A stretch of 64,000 bases of DNA, from contig NZ_CP009518.1 of assembly GCF_000970325.1 (NCBI RefSeq), positions 1,364,001-1,428,000 of the forward strand, in the 5' to 3' direction. The notes below the pieces were generated by a model. The model was not told where the DNA came from. It saw nothing but the letters and a program-made list of their open reading frames with translations, and did no database searches. Positions within the stretch are counted from its first letter, which is position 1. The number at the start of each line of letters is the position of its first letter. This document shows positions 27,170-37,800 of this stretch, one piece after another. The stretch comes from Methanococcoides methylutens MM1. Lineage in GTDB: Archaea; Halobacteriota; Methanosarcinia; Methanosarcinales; Methanosarcinaceae. Position numbers and translations under genes: made by a program.

Positions 27170-30100
27170 ATGTTATCAAAGGGGTACTCAATCTTGCCAT
27201 CCACCAAACTCAATTCAAACCAGCAAAAAGCAGTCACATACACCGAAGGCCCGCTCCTCATCCTGGCCGGCCCGGGCTCAGGAAAGACATTCACCATCAC
27301 AGAAAAAGTGGTAGACCTCACCGAAAACGGCCTCTCCCCGGAAAAGATACTGGCACTGACCTTCTCCGAAAAGGCAGCCGGGGAGATGCAGGAGAGGATA
27401 GAGAGCAAGATCGGTGTCGGTAGCGGAATCACAGTTTCCACGTTCCACTCATTCTGCAATGACCTGATACGCAAGTTCTCCCTTAACCTCGGCATAAACC
27501 AGAATGCTAAGCTGATCTCAAAGGAACACTCCCACGTCTGGGGAATCAAGAACATAGATTCGTTCGGTTTTCAGAACCTTGCCATCCCATCAAAGCCCTA
27601 CGACCTAATTACCAGCCTGCTGGAAGGAGTATCACAGCTGAAGGACCATCTCGTCTCACCGGAAGAGCTGGCCAAATATGCAGGCAGGAAGCTGGAAGAT
27701 GCCAGCATCGAGGAAGGCAAGAGGGATGTCCTGCTGAAGATGAGCGACCTTGCAAGGTTCTACGAGCATTACCAGCAGTACAAGAGTGACAACGGGTTCC
27801 TGGACTATGACGACATGATCTCCATGGCCTGCAATCTCCTTGAGACGAACGATGTTGTGAGAAACATGGTGAAGGCCAGATATGACTACGTTCTCGTGGA
27901 CGAGTTCCAGGACACAAATTTTGCACAGCTTTTCCTTGTTCACCTGATAGCAGATGGCAACAACCTGACCTGTGTGGCTGACGATGACCAGTGCATCTAT
28001 CGCTTCAGGGGAGCATACCTTGCCAACATCGAGCAATTGCAGGAGTACTACCACACCCTTGAGAAGATCCCGCTTGAGAAGAACTACAGGTCAAGCTCAC
28101 AGATCGTGCAGTTGTCCCAGCAGCTTATTGCGAACAATCCTCAGAGGCAGGAGAAGAACCTCACGGCCCACAATGGCGAGAAGAGCGAGGTGAAGGTTGT
28201 CAAGGCGCCTGATGATGTTAGCGAGGCAGAGTGGGTCGCTGAAGAGATCACTGACATGATCAATGAAGGTGTCCGGCCCGGGGAGATCTTCATTCTTACA
28301 CGAAAAAGGGCTGACGGGAAGAAGTTCAGTGAATCACTGAAGCAGAGGATGGTGCCGGTGGAATTCGTGGGCAGCCTCCAGCTGAACCGTTTCCCGGTGG
28401 TCAGGGAAGCAATGGCATACCTCCGTGTGGTGGCCGATCCGTTCAACAACGGGATCGCCTTTGCAAAGATACTCTCAAGGGAAGGTGTGAGCGAGCACAA
28501 CCTGCAGAAGATCAACCTTCAGGCATTGAAGATCAGCAGGGATGACCGCGATACAGGCGACGGGATATATTCCGTGCTGCTCTACCACCTTGACGAGCTT
28601 GACATCAGCCAGAAGGACCTGATACGATCCATCGTGTCCCGGCTCAATGAGCTGATAGAATACAAGAAGAGCAACCTGCCATCGGATACTGTGAAGCACC
28701 TGCTGTCCGAGAAGACCGACTTCTACAGGACACAGCTGCAGGAGGACACGCAGGCGTCCAGAAGGAACATTTCCATACTGAACTCCCTTGTGACCACTGT
28801 GGAAGACCTGGAGCTTGTGGATGGCGGCAGTGAACTGGAGACCGTGGTGGAGGACCTGGAGCTGGTCTTCGGCCTGGACCTGGACGAGGGAGTATCCAGC
28901 GATGAGGATACGGTAAAGGTGATGACGATCCACCAGTCCAAGGGCAAGGAAGCGAAGGTGGTGTTCGTCTGCGACATGGCAACCAGACACCTTCCTCTGA
29001 ACTACAGGAGAAAGGCCTTCACCGTGCCAAAGGAGCTGTCAAAGGGCCGCCAGAGGGATGTGGACGAGAAGGTGCTGCACCTTGAGGAGGAGAGAAGGCT
29101 GGCCTATGTTGCCATGACAAGGGCAAAGGAAGAGCTTTACCTGGTGTTCCCTGAGAAGTACGAAGGCAACAAACGCAAGGTCTCCCCCAGCGAGTTCCTC
29201 ACACAGCTTGAGTACACCTCAAATCCGCTGGTCGGGTATATCGAGGCAGAGCAGTTCGAAAGGAAGAGCGAGGTGGAGGATGTCTCACCCCTGATGAAGA
29301 AAAAGGACGAGTACCTCCGGATGCTCGGCATGTATTCAAAGCAGGGCCAGTTAAAGCAGGCCCTGGAGTCCCTTGTGGTCCTCGCCCAGCTCAGGGAGAT
29401 CGAGGCCGAAGGCAACCTGACAGCTTTTGATGCAAAGGATTTCCTGCAGGTCAACCCAAAGCAGCCACAGGAGTTGGAGGACCTGATCGACAACAACATC
29501 CCGCCTCTTGTGGACCCGAACATGAGATTCTCCGCTTCCAAGATCAAAACATACCAGGACTGCCCGCTGAAGTTCAAGTACGGGACAGTCCTCAACATCC
29601 CCACTCCGCAGAAGGCCTATTTCCAGGTCGGTACGGACGTCCACTCCGTCTACGAACAACTGTCCCAAATGGACATGAAGGGAGAATCCATTGACATCAC
29701 CACAGCCAACCAGCTGCTGGATGACATCTGGGACCCCGCAGCCTACCCTTCCAGGACCCAGGAACAACAGGAACACGGCAAGATGAAGCAGATGCTGGAC
29801 TTCTGGTTCCGCTTTGAAGCCGACAATCCCAACGAGACCGTCGCAGTGGAAGAATTCTTCGACCTCGACCTGAACGGTGCCCATTTCGGAGGGGTCATCG
29901 ATCGTGTAGACCGGACACCGGAAGGCGAATACATCGTCATCGACTACAAGACCGGCAAAACCACCCTCCCAAAGAGCAAGCTGAAGGACGATGTCCAGCT
30001 GGCCCTCTATTGCCTGGCCGTGAAGGAGATGTACGGGAAAATGCCTGTCCAAGCCGGATTGCTTTATGTCAACCCCGATGTCCAGGAGCTTCGCATGATG

Positions 30101-30250
30101 GATGTAGATGAGGAGAGGATCGGGATTGTGGTGGATAGCATCAATGCTGTTGTGGAGAGGGTCTTGAAGGATGACTTTGAGGTTGACGGGGAGCCGAATT
30201 GTTATTTCTGTGATTTTAAGGGGATCTGTGAGTGGGGGGAGGGGGAGTGA
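27170..30250 (+). CDS. UvrD/PcrA-like helicase fused to an iron-staple PD-(D/E)XK nuclease domain
   Basis: The protein has 1026 residues. The helicase core carries Walker A GPGSGKT, LALTFSEKAAGEM, DEFQDTN (motif II), DDDQCIYRFRGA (III) and VAMTRAKEELYLVF (VI). The C-terminal ~240 residues are a RecB/AddB-like nuclease with DRVDRTPEGEYIVIDYKTGK. The four Cys of an Fe-S staple are CPLKFKY and Cys1011, Cys1014 and Cys1020 (CYFCDFKGIC). It probably unwinds and degrades DNA ends in repair or recombination. The gene is clearly more G/C-rich than the island that follows. ATG 27170 was used; TTG 27194 after AAGGGGT is a possible alternative start. Confidence 0.9.
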   Translation: MLSKGYSILPSTKLNSNQQKAVTYTEGPLLILAGPGSGKTFTITEKVVDLTENGLSPEKILALTFSEKAAGEMQERIESKIGVGSGITVSTFHSFCNDLIRKFSLNLGINQNAKLISKEHSHVWGIKNIDSFGFQNLAIPSKPYDLITSLLEGVSQLKDHLVSPEELAKYAGRKLEDASIEEGKRDVLLKMSDLARFYEHYQQYKSDNGFLDYDDMISMACNLLETNDVVRNMVKARYDYVLVDEFQDTNFAQLFLVHLIADGNNLTCVADDDQCIYRFRGAYLANIEQLQEYYHTLEKIPLEKNYRSSSQIVQLSQQLIANNPQRQEKNLTAHNGEKSEVKVVKAPDDVSEAEWVAEEITDMINEGVRPGEIFILTRKRADGKKFSESLKQRMVPVEFVGSLQLNRFPVVREAMAYLRVVADPFNNGIAFAKILSREGVSEHNLQKINLQALKISRDDRDTGDGIYSVLLYHLDELDISQKDLIRSIVSRLNELIEYKKSNLPSDTVKHLLSEKTDFYRTQLQEDTQASRRNISILNSLVTTVEDLELVDGGSELETVVEDLELVFGLDLDEGVSSDEDTVKVMTIHQSKGKEAKVVFVCDMATRHLPLNYRRKAFTVPKELSKGRQRDVDEKVLHLEEERRLAYVAMTRAKEELYLVFPEKYEGNKRKVSPSEFLTQLEYTSNPLVGYIEAEQFERKSEVEDVSPLMKKKDEYLRMLGMYSKQGQLKQALESLVVLAQLREIEAEGNLTAFDAKDFLQVNPKQPQELEDLIDNNIPPLVDPNMRFSASKIKTYQDCPLKFKYGTVLNIPTPQKAYFQVGTDVHSVYEQLSQMDMKGESIDITTANQLLDDIWDPAAYPSRTQEQQEHGKMKQMLDFWFRFEADNPNETVAVEEFFDLDLNGAHFGGVIDRVDRTPEGEYIVIDYKTGKTTLPKSKLKDDVQLALYCLAVKEMYGKMPVQAGLLYVNPDVQELRMMDVDEERIGIVVDSINAVVERVLKDDFEVDGEPNCYFCDFKGICEWGEGE

Positions 30251-30289
30251 GTAGACAAAATCATATCACCCACATCATTTCAAAGAATA

Positions 30290-30299
30290 TTTATAATAC
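30290..30299 (+). promoter_or_regulatory. TATA box of the unknown gene at 30331
   Basis: TTTATAAT within AATATTTATAATAC lies about 33-40 bases before the ATG at 30331, giving a short leader. Confidence 0.4.
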
Positions 30300-30330
30300 T
30301 ATTGTAATTATTTATGTTTGGTGTTAAAAC

Positions 30331-31146
30331 ATGTCATATGAACTTGAAGAAAAATGCTACATTTGTGGAAGAACCAAGAATGAAATCATGGAATTGAGTC
30401 CTCATAACATGTTTCTGAAAACAGTCGAAAACAAGATGGAACACTATAGCACCAGGTTAACTGATTTTAATACAAGATTTATTAATGAACTTGAATCTTA
30501 TATTGGAAACAACAAGGAAAGTCCTTTTTTAGATTTTACCGTTGAATCAGTAGAAAATGACTATAACACATTTTCACAAAAGATTCCTTATCTTGAAGAA
30601 ATATTGACTTTTAAAGCATCAAAATCTCAGAACCTTTCCGAGATCATGGAGACTCTAGTTTATCTCAAAAATGTACTTGAAAAAATTCAAAAAGATCCAA
30701 CAAATGCGGGTCAATATCTAGGAAAGAGTTCATTTAACAAAAAATCAGAGCCTAAAATTGAGTATTATTTTAGGAATTTAATGCCTCCTGAACCTTCAAG
30801 ATATGAGAGGAGATTTCCAATTAGGGGATCAATAAAGGACTCAGATGAACTTAAAATAATTAGTGAATTGACCTATAATGTTGAATTGTGTAAGTCTACA
30901 ATAGACAATTTGAAAGAATCTGTTCAATTTGGTGTAGACAATGGGAATATAGATTTATTCACTTCATGTCCATTAGATATTTCAGAACTATTCCCCGGCT
31001 ATGATAATGATATAATTGAAGATTACAAGTACAATAATAGAACCGATGATTACTCAACGGATGGTCTTACTATCGATTTACCAGTTTGTCTCATTTGCTC
31101 ATCGATGCTGAAGAAATACATTAAAAAGTATGAAACATATTATTGA
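30331..31146 (+). CDS. Unknown protein with N- and C-terminal CxxC knuckles
   Basis: The 271-residue, A/T-rich gene begins the defence island. The N-terminus has CYICGRTKNEI and the C-terminus has CLICSSMLKK, so a split treble-clef or HNH-like zinc site built from both ends is possible. The middle is helical and charged. The sequence shows no membrane segment or catalytic motif I can name. It lies alone, with its own TATA box, between the helicase and the TspO-like gene. Function unknown. Confidence 0.65.
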   Translation: MSYELEEKCYICGRTKNEIMELSPHNMFLKTVENKMEHYSTRLTDFNTRFINELESYIGNNKESPFLDFTVESVENDYNTFSQKIPYLEEILTFKASKSQNLSEIMETLVYLKNVLEKIQKDPTNAGQYLGKSSFNKKSEPKIEYYFRNLMPPEPSRYERRFPIRGSIKDSDELKIISELTYNVELCKSTIDNLKESVQFGVDNGNIDLFTSCPLDISELFPGYDNDIIEDYKYNNRTDDYSTDGLTIDLPVCLICSSMLKKYIKKYETYY

Positions 31147-31400
31147 TATGTAATGTCAAAGTTATTTTGACTTTTTTCTTTTTTGATCTATTAATTGCGT
31201 TATAAATGTGCCACAACTCGGAAAATTGGATTCTAATTAATCCGTAAAAAATTACAAATTTTCAATTTTTCAACTTTCATCACCTTGAAAAACAGAAATT
31301 CCAGCAAAACAAGTTGTGACTTTTGTAAAAGGTTATTTAAAGAAATATTAACAGATTAAACTAATATTCAGATTCGCATTGAAGGGGGGTCAAATCGATC

Positions 31401-32204
31401 ATGAACACCGACCAAAGAAAACAAACAATCAAGATCATCACAGCAGTAACGTTCCTGATAATGATCACCGTCAACGCACTGGCCAACATCCTCCCCATCA
31501 ATGACATCACCACCGGCCAGCTCTCAGACTCCTATCCCAATCTTTTTGCCCCTGCAGGAGCGACCTTTTCGATCTGGGGAATCATATATCTGTTACTGGG
31601 AGGGTACATCCTCTACCAGCTCGGCATTTTTCAGGGAAACACAACCACCGACAGGACCGAGCTCATCTATAAGATCGGAATCCTGTTCTCTGTATCTTCC
31701 ATTGCCAATGCATCCTGGATCTTCGCATGGCACTATCAAATAATCCCATTATCCATGCTGCTGATGATCGTGATCCTCATTTGCCTGATCCTGATAAACC
31801 AGCTGACAAGCAGGGAACAGTTTTCTGAAAGCGAATATTTCTTTATCAGGCTTCCATTTAGCGTTTACTTCGGATGGATCACAGTAGCAACCATTGCCAA
31901 TGCCACTGTACTCCTTGTCAGCCTGGGCTGGAAAGACTTCATTTTGAGTGACGTTTCCTGGACTGTGATAGTAATTGCTTTAGGACTTGTTATCGGCCTT
32001 GCAACCATGCTGAAGAACAGGGATGTTGCCTACGGACTTGTTATTGTCTGGGCTTATTCAGGAATATTGCTAAAGCACATTTCGACTGAAGGATTTGGGG
32101 GGCAGTATCCTGTGATTATCAATACGACGATTGGGTGTATTGGGTTGTTGCTTTTTGGTGTGGTTTATTTGTTGATTTCAAAAAGGAAAATGATGGGTGA
32201 TTGA
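31401..32204 (+). CDS. TspO/MBR-like membrane protein (intact copy A)
   Basis: The 267-residue protein has about eight membrane helices and resembles tryptophan-rich sensory proteins of the TspO/MBR group (FSIWGIIYLLLGGY and SSIANASWIFAWHY motifs near the first helices). Assignment to TspO is by resemblance and is moderate. ATG 31401 was used; GGGGGGT lies 10 bases upstream. From about 31649 to its end and ~25 bases beyond, it is nearly identical to the truncated copy at 34084-34664, and its last ~140 bases recur again near 42024. Confidence 0.6.
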   Translation: MNTDQRKQTIKIITAVTFLIMITVNALANILPINDITTGQLSDSYPNLFAPAGATFSIWGIIYLLLGGYILYQLGIFQGNTTTDRTELIYKIGILFSVSSIANASWIFAWHYQIIPLSMLLMIVILICLILINQLTSREQFSESEYFFIRLPFSVYFGWITVATIANATVLLVSLGWKDFILSDVSWTVIVIALGLVIGLATMLKNRDVAYGLVIVWAYSGILLKHISTEGFGGQYPVIINTTIGCIGLLLFGVVYLLISKRKMMGD

Positions 32205-32241
32205 AGAAAGGTGGGTTGGAGAGGGGTTAAAATATATTGAA

Positions 32242-32409
32242 TTACCTTGGACCAATACCAACTGCCATCATTATCATATAACTTCCTATTAGAATTAGTA
32301 TAGCCCCAGCACCACCCGCATACTTAAACTCTCTTTGAGACAACGCAAATCCCAATTCAAATATTGCATCTTTTTGGTTCTCTTTAACATCGAGTGAGTG
32401 AAACTCAGT
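32242..32409 (-). other. Possible small membrane peptide or gene remnant
   Basis: On the minus strand a frame runs 55 codons from a stop at 32412-32410 to TAA at 32244-32242. Its second half is strongly hydrophobic (KYAGGAGAILILIGSYMIMM), consistent with a single membrane helix. No ATG or GTG opens it before the helix, so it is either a truncated gene or chance. Its 5' part is one arm of the 17-bp inverted repeat. Confidence 0.25.
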
Positions 32410-32435
32410 TTACCCACACGATGTTAAAGAGAACC
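32376..32435. repeat. Perfect 17-bp inverted repeat
   Basis: GGTTCTCTTTAACATCG at 32376-32392 is repeated inverted at 32419-32435, with a 26-base spacer. It lies between the convergent TspO-like and AlbA genes. Length and perfect identity make chance unlikely; it may be a bidirectional terminator, an insertion scar or an element end. Confidence 0.7.
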
Positions 32436-32442
32436 ATGTTTT

Positions 32443-33870
32443 TCAATCCCCGATTTGCGAGTAATATTTTTGTTTTGGACTGCTTGGCTTGTCCGGAATT
32501 GTCATGTGAAGAGTGCCAGATTCAATTAGAGGTTTCAATATTTTTGATCGGAAATGTTCCCTATCTTTTAATTGTAAAAATTCCATTATTTCACTTGTTG
32601 TTCTAGGTTTTTCACAAAAGTCGATGATCAATTCCTGTTTTTCAGCCTGCTGGGTAGCCTGCTGGGTAGCCTGCTGGGTAGCCTGCTGGGTAGCTTGAGG
32701 AGTAACAGGAATAATCGTTTTGAAAATATCTCCTTCGATAAATTGTGTATCGTTACCTCCAGAATAAATTCTGGTATATTTATGGAGATTACGAACTCCA
32801 GAACCCAGTTCTTCCGCTCTACCGATCTCCTTGAAAAAGCGGGCAATTACCGGATTTTTAGGATAAGGGGTGAAGTTGGAAGGATTTATCAGTCCATGTC
32901 CGTGAGGACGGTTTCCGTTTTCGGTTATGACCTGGTCCTGTTCAATTATGAACTTTGCAGGGTAATTATTCAGGAATTCCCTGTGGATGAGTATGTTTGC
33001 AGCGACTTCCCTGAAAATGTTATCACGCAGGCTGATCCTCTGATCTTTTTCGAGATAAAACGGATCCGGCAAGTGCTTGGCAACAAAAGCCATCAGACGA
33101 TCGTAGCTCTCTATCAGGTTAGTGCGGATGTCATCCCGGTCATCATAACGATCAAGATTTACTCTTCGAAGGATTGCATCAGTTCGATATTGAGGAAGGA
33201 TGCTCTGGATCACTTCATCTTTTCCAAACAACAGGACTGCTGCCAGTGTGTAACCTTCTTTCCCGCTCTGGTAATCCCTCTGATACAAACGTGCACTTTT
33301 CAGAAGCTCTTCGCCAGTCATGACGCTCCATGGGTGATTTGGGTTTTCTGCACGGACCATCTTTCTTACCCTTTGGAAGAGATCACTTCTGAGATCTTCC
33401 AGCCTTACGTAAGGATAAATCCGATTTTCAGAGAATGAGCTCTGTTTTCGGATGTACAAATGAGCCACAGCATCAGACTGATTGGTTATATTCATATCCC
33501 CGTCTTCGTTCCTGTCAAATATCTTCCCATTACAGGAATGAACCTGAGAGCTCTCAGGAATATTCAGGTAAAGAACGATCTTCCCGTTGATCTCAAGCGT
33601 TTCCGGCAAAATATAGAGAGGAGGATTGATCTTCTGCGGATTGTTCAATGCGGTTACGAGGTCCTTTTTGATCTGTGGCAATGCATCAACGTCTATTCCC
33701 GTAATTGTCCCGTCATCCCGGACTCCAAGAACAATATGCCCACCATTTCGGTTTAAGAATGAACAAATGCTGTCATACACATCCTTGTTCAACTTACTCC
33801 TGGATTCTTTAAATTCCACAGTAAGCCCTTCACCATCCCTGATGATGCTTTTCAATTGCTCCGAGATCAT
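32443..33870 (-). CDS. AlbA_2/Schlafen-type ATP-binding protein with HATPase_c_4 and winged-helix tail
   Basis: The 475-residue protein has an N-terminal AlbA_2 (divergent AAA-4) domain, with VEFKESRSKLNKDVYDSICSFLNRNGGHIVLGVRDDG, and a central C-terminal RecG-like HATPase_c_4 region (REVAANILIHREF, then ELGSGVRNLHKY). A linker of four ATQQ repeats joins it to a winged-helix end. Such proteins are DNA-binding regulators or defence-associated ATPases. ATG 33870 was chosen because GAGG lies six bases upstream; ATG 33876 has its ribosome binding site too close. Confidence 0.85.
   Translation of the reverse strand: MISEQLKSIIRDGEGLTVEFKESRSKLNKDVYDSICSFLNRNGGHIVLGVRDDGTITGIDVDALPQIKKDLVTALNNPQKINPPLYILPETLEINGKIVLYLNIPESSQVHSCNGKIFDRNEDGDMNITNQSDAVAHLYIRKQSSFSENRIYPYVRLEDLRSDLFQRVRKMVRAENPNHPWSVMTGEELLKSARLYQRDYQSGKEGYTLAAVLLFGKDEVIQSILPQYRTDAILRRVNLDRYDDRDDIRTNLIESYDRLMAFVAKHLPDPFYLEKDQRISLRDNIFREVAANILIHREFLNNYPAKFIIEQDQVITENGNRPHGHGLINPSNFTPYPKNPVIARFFKEIGRAEELGSGVRNLHKYTRIYSGGNDTQFIEGDIFKTIIPVTPQATQQATQQATQQATQQAEKQELIIDFCEKPRTTSEIMEFLQLKDREHFRSKILKPLIESGTLHMTIPDKPSSPKQKYYSQIGD
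32645..32692. repeat. Four perfect tandem copies of a 12-bp unit inside the AlbA gene
   Basis: GCCTGCTGGGTA is repeated four times without a mismatch. It is in frame and encodes the ATQQ repeats of the linker, so copy number can change by multiples of 12 without frameshift. Confidence 0.9.
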
Positions 33871-34083
33871 GATCATCCTCTTTTTATTATTACTTGCTTT
33901 CCCATCCGAATTATCTTACTCAATAACTCAGCTGGAACTTTAAGGGATTATATTTTGAAAGTATGGATATTGTGTGTTCTTAGATATTATTAACGTTTTT
34001 CTTGTCCTGACCTCAACAGCAAAACAGATGTAGCAAAAACAAATCACAAACTCAAACACCCCTTAAATCTTTAATTCCCCATA

Positions 34084-34664
34084 CGACAGGACCGAGCTCA
34101 TCTATAAGATCGGAATCCTGTCCTCTGTTTCTTCCATTGCCAATGCATCCTGGATCTTCGCATGGCACTATGAAATAATCCCATTATCCATGTTGCTGAT
34201 GATCGTTATCCTCATTTGCCTGATCCTTATAAATCAGCTGACAAGCAGGGAACAGTTTTCTGGAAACGAATCTTTCTTTATCAGGCTTCCATTTAGCGTT
34301 TACTTCGGATGGATCACAGTAGCAACCATTGCGAATGCCACTATACTTCTTGTCAGCCTGGGCTGGAAAGACTTCATTTTGAGTGACACTTCCTGGACTG
34401 TTATAGTAATTGCTTTAGGACTTTTTATCGGCCTTGCAACCATGCTGAAGAACAGGGATGTTGCCTACGGACTCGTTATTGTCTGGGCTTATTCAGGAAT
34501 ATTGCTGAAGCATACTTCGACTGAAGGATTTGGGGGGCAGTATCCTGTGATAATCAATACGACGATTGGGTGTATTGTGTTGTTGCTTCTTGGTGTGGTT
34601 TATTTGTTGATTTCAAAAAGGAAGAGGATGGGGTATTGAGTGAAGTTGGGTGGGAGAGGTATTC
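34084..34664 (+). pseudogene. 5'-truncated TspO-like copy B
   Basis: From CGACAGGACCGAGC at 34084 the sequence is nearly identical to 31649 onwards, missing the first ~83 codons. It stays open to TGA at 34639 and the similarity continues ~25 bases past it. The first ATG inside (34190) would start a protein in the middle of a membrane helix, so a functional product is unlikely. Upstream (34046-34083) lies CACCCCTTAAATCTTTAA, similar to the sequence before the UvrD-like gene (near 27130-27150), perhaps a shared promoter type. Confidence 0.85.
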
Positions 34665-34836
34665 AGTAAATCACAAAGTAGAACTGATCTGGAGACACCT
34701 GACCAACTGGCATCTATTACCTAACCTGAACCACTGATAAAATATAGTTGAAACTGATAAAAAATAAAATATATTTTTAACAATAGGCTATTAAAGGAAA
34801 TAGGCTTTCTACACAGCCATATTATACTAATTAAAT

Positions 34837-37800
34837 TTAAGCAAAGCTTTCATCATTGGTTTTTTCTATAAACGCTGATATTTTCTGCATATGCACAGGT
34901 GTATAATACATGTGTTTCATCTGCCCTGCAACCACTACGTCAACTATATAATAATCACCCATTCTCTCTTCAACTTCTTCAGGAGCAACTTCATAGTTCA
35001 GGACTTTTTCAGCTATTTCTAAAATATTAGTCAAATCTCTTTGGGGATGATGTTTCATCAAAGCGTGGCAATTAGGACATAAACAAATAACATTAAACTC
35101 CATATTTGCCCAATCATGAGTGTTTTTTGCCTCAACCAACCTAAAAATTTCAAAATATGGTTGCTTATTAGAACCTAAATTTAATTTTGTATTACAAAGC
35201 TGACAATTTCCATTGTATTGTTCAAGCAAAAAATATTTTGGGTCAATTGAATCGATTATTTTACTAGTTTTTATAATCTCCTTTTTTTGTTGAATTTTAG
35301 TTTTATTAAAACGATCAGAAAGTTTTCCCCCATAATTTTCACGAACGGAATCTTCCTCATCTGGAGATATACTAGACCAACCTAATTTTTCATCATCTTC
35401 GACAGATGACTCCAGTCCTTTAGTAAGCGATTTTTCAAATTTATTTCTAATTTCAGAGGCTGATGATTTCTTCGAATTATCTTTGATTTCATCCATTGAC
35501 CTTATGAATTCTATAACTTTCTTTCTTTCACCATCAGTAAATTTTCGTGATTGTATTTCTGAAATGATTTCTCCAATTTCTGGATATTTCTCTTTCAAAT
35601 ACTGCTCCGCTTGTTGTTCAAATCCGCTTTTAAAATTAAGTTTTTCTGCAAGAGCTTTTGCGTCTGAACTTTCTGTTTCGAATTCTTTTGGTAAATCAGA
35701 GAGCATCAATTCAGATGTATTGTGGAATTTATGATCTTTGTCTGGAACCCAGGAATTTTCAATTAACAAGTCCCCAGATTTAGAGTATTTTTCTGATTTT
35801 GTAGAATTAGAATACTCTTTACGAGTTGAAGTTTCAACAATTCCAGAGATGTTTTTATAATTTTTCTTTAAAAGATTCCATAAAATAATCGCTTTCTCGA
35901 CAGTAATGCTGTTCAACGCAAATTGTAAACCTTCAATTTCAAAATCTGGATCAAAGCCATCTAAACCTCTTTTATGCCATCCATGTACATTGCAAATTGT
36001 TACATACCCATTCCAGCTAGAACTTCGACATTTATTATCTATTTTAGATATGCACCCCAACTTATAATAAAAAGTTATGTCAATGTCAAGATCAGAATAT
36101 AGATCATCTAAAATCCAGATATCTGGATTTCCTTCAAAGAAGATATCAATATCCTTGTTACCTGTAAATAATTCACCAAGATAAATTTCAGAAGGTTTTC
36201 GAAATGAAATATCTCCAGTACAGATATTTCTTGCATATAATATTGGAGTTAATTTTAATGCATCTAACAATTCTTCTGTTCTTTCTGAATCTGCTGGTGA
36301 CATTATCGTACTTGAAATCCACTCTATATGCTGTAGATGCTCTTTTTCATTAATTGATGAAATCGAATTGCAGCTATATAAAGGTAGTATTATATCAAAC
36401 ACTCCCGCCACTTTGTCAGGTTTCAACAAACCTAAATTTTCTAAAAATTCCTTTGCTTTTGAATCATTAGCAATTTCATCTTTGATTGTAGGGAAACGTT
36501 GTCTGAATTCAGAGGGAAAGTAAGCATTTGGTTTACCATTATTATCAAAAGGGGTCACATGTGCATCATTATCTAATCTAATAATATTCTTAAAAAGAAG
36601 GGGTCCTTGAGAATAATAGCTCTTTTTCCAGAGTGCTTTTTGATCTAGAAGAAAAGCATAGAATTTTTTGATCCAATCATCAGACTGTTTTTCAATAAAT
36701 TTTACAGAAAAATCCCTTGAAAATTTGTCAGGATCAATTTCAGGAATTGAAAGTTCATCTACCAAATAAGTTTTAAGTAGGGGAGTCTTATCTTTTGTTA
36801 TACTTCCATCAAGCCATTGAAGATTCTCATGACGCAACAAAATGCTAAGCTGGGTTGAAGATAACAGTTCTCTTAATGATTGTGTACTTGCTAATACTGA
36901 CTTTGCTGCAGTTATATATCCCCCGCTATATGAAGGAAGGAATGCTTCTTCACCAAGTAATTTTTCTTTTACTTTTTGAAATACAGGTAAAAACGTAGAA
37001 TCATCTTCGAATGTTTCGGCATCTAAAGGAAGAGTTTGCAAAAATGATAAGTCAAGCAAATCCATTTCTTTAACTTTACTTAAACTTTCAGCAGTAAGAA
37101 TAGCAATTTCCTTAATTAACAATTTATTCCAGTCGTTTTTGTAGATATTATCTCTAGAAGTCGTTGTTTGAAAGTCTCCCTGAATAAGAAAATTAAGATC
37201 TGTTTTTTTCTCAGTGGGGAAAAAAACTACCAAATTAGTGTCATTAGCTGGAACAATATGTTCTTTTTTTGACTTTTTATTAGTTTGAACTAAATATGCA
37301 ATTTGTACAGTTGATTTTTTTCTATCTTCAATAGAAATTGTTTTGCTAAATTTGAGCCATTTTTCTCTACTTTCTATATTTATGTTTGATTCAGAATATA
37401 GACTGATCCATGAAAACAAAGATTCATCATTTGATTTTTTGTAATATTTTCCATCTAATCCATCAACTTTCCAAGTAATTTCATCTATGTTTTTTAGAAA
37501 TAAGAGTGTTCTTAAACCCAAATTAGTTAATTTAGACTTTATCTCCAAATATGACTCATTAGAATCAATAGTATCATTGTTAAAAGGTATGATAAAAAGA
37601 GTTTGATCACTTTTCACATCATATCTTTGGTCTATTAAATGTGGGTGAACATAATTATTAATGCAGAAACAGTAATCTCCACTGTACACTTCTGGAGATT
37701 TTGTGTATGCATAAACAGATTTAAAACCAATACCAAACTTTCCGATTTGAGATATATCTTGCCTTTTAGTTCCTCTAGCTAGTCTACAAATTCCTTTAAT

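Noticed and set aside
27090-27314. 74-codon frame before the UvrD-like gene
   Set aside because: It overlaps the Walker A region of the helicase in another frame.
32394-32606. 70-codon plus-strand frame
   Set aside because: It lies antisense to the AlbA gene's end and begins within the inverted repeat.
34190-34639. Functional 149-residue TspO-like protein
   Set aside because: It starts within a membrane helix, lacks the first half of the intact copy and has no ribosome binding site; a truncated duplicate explains it.
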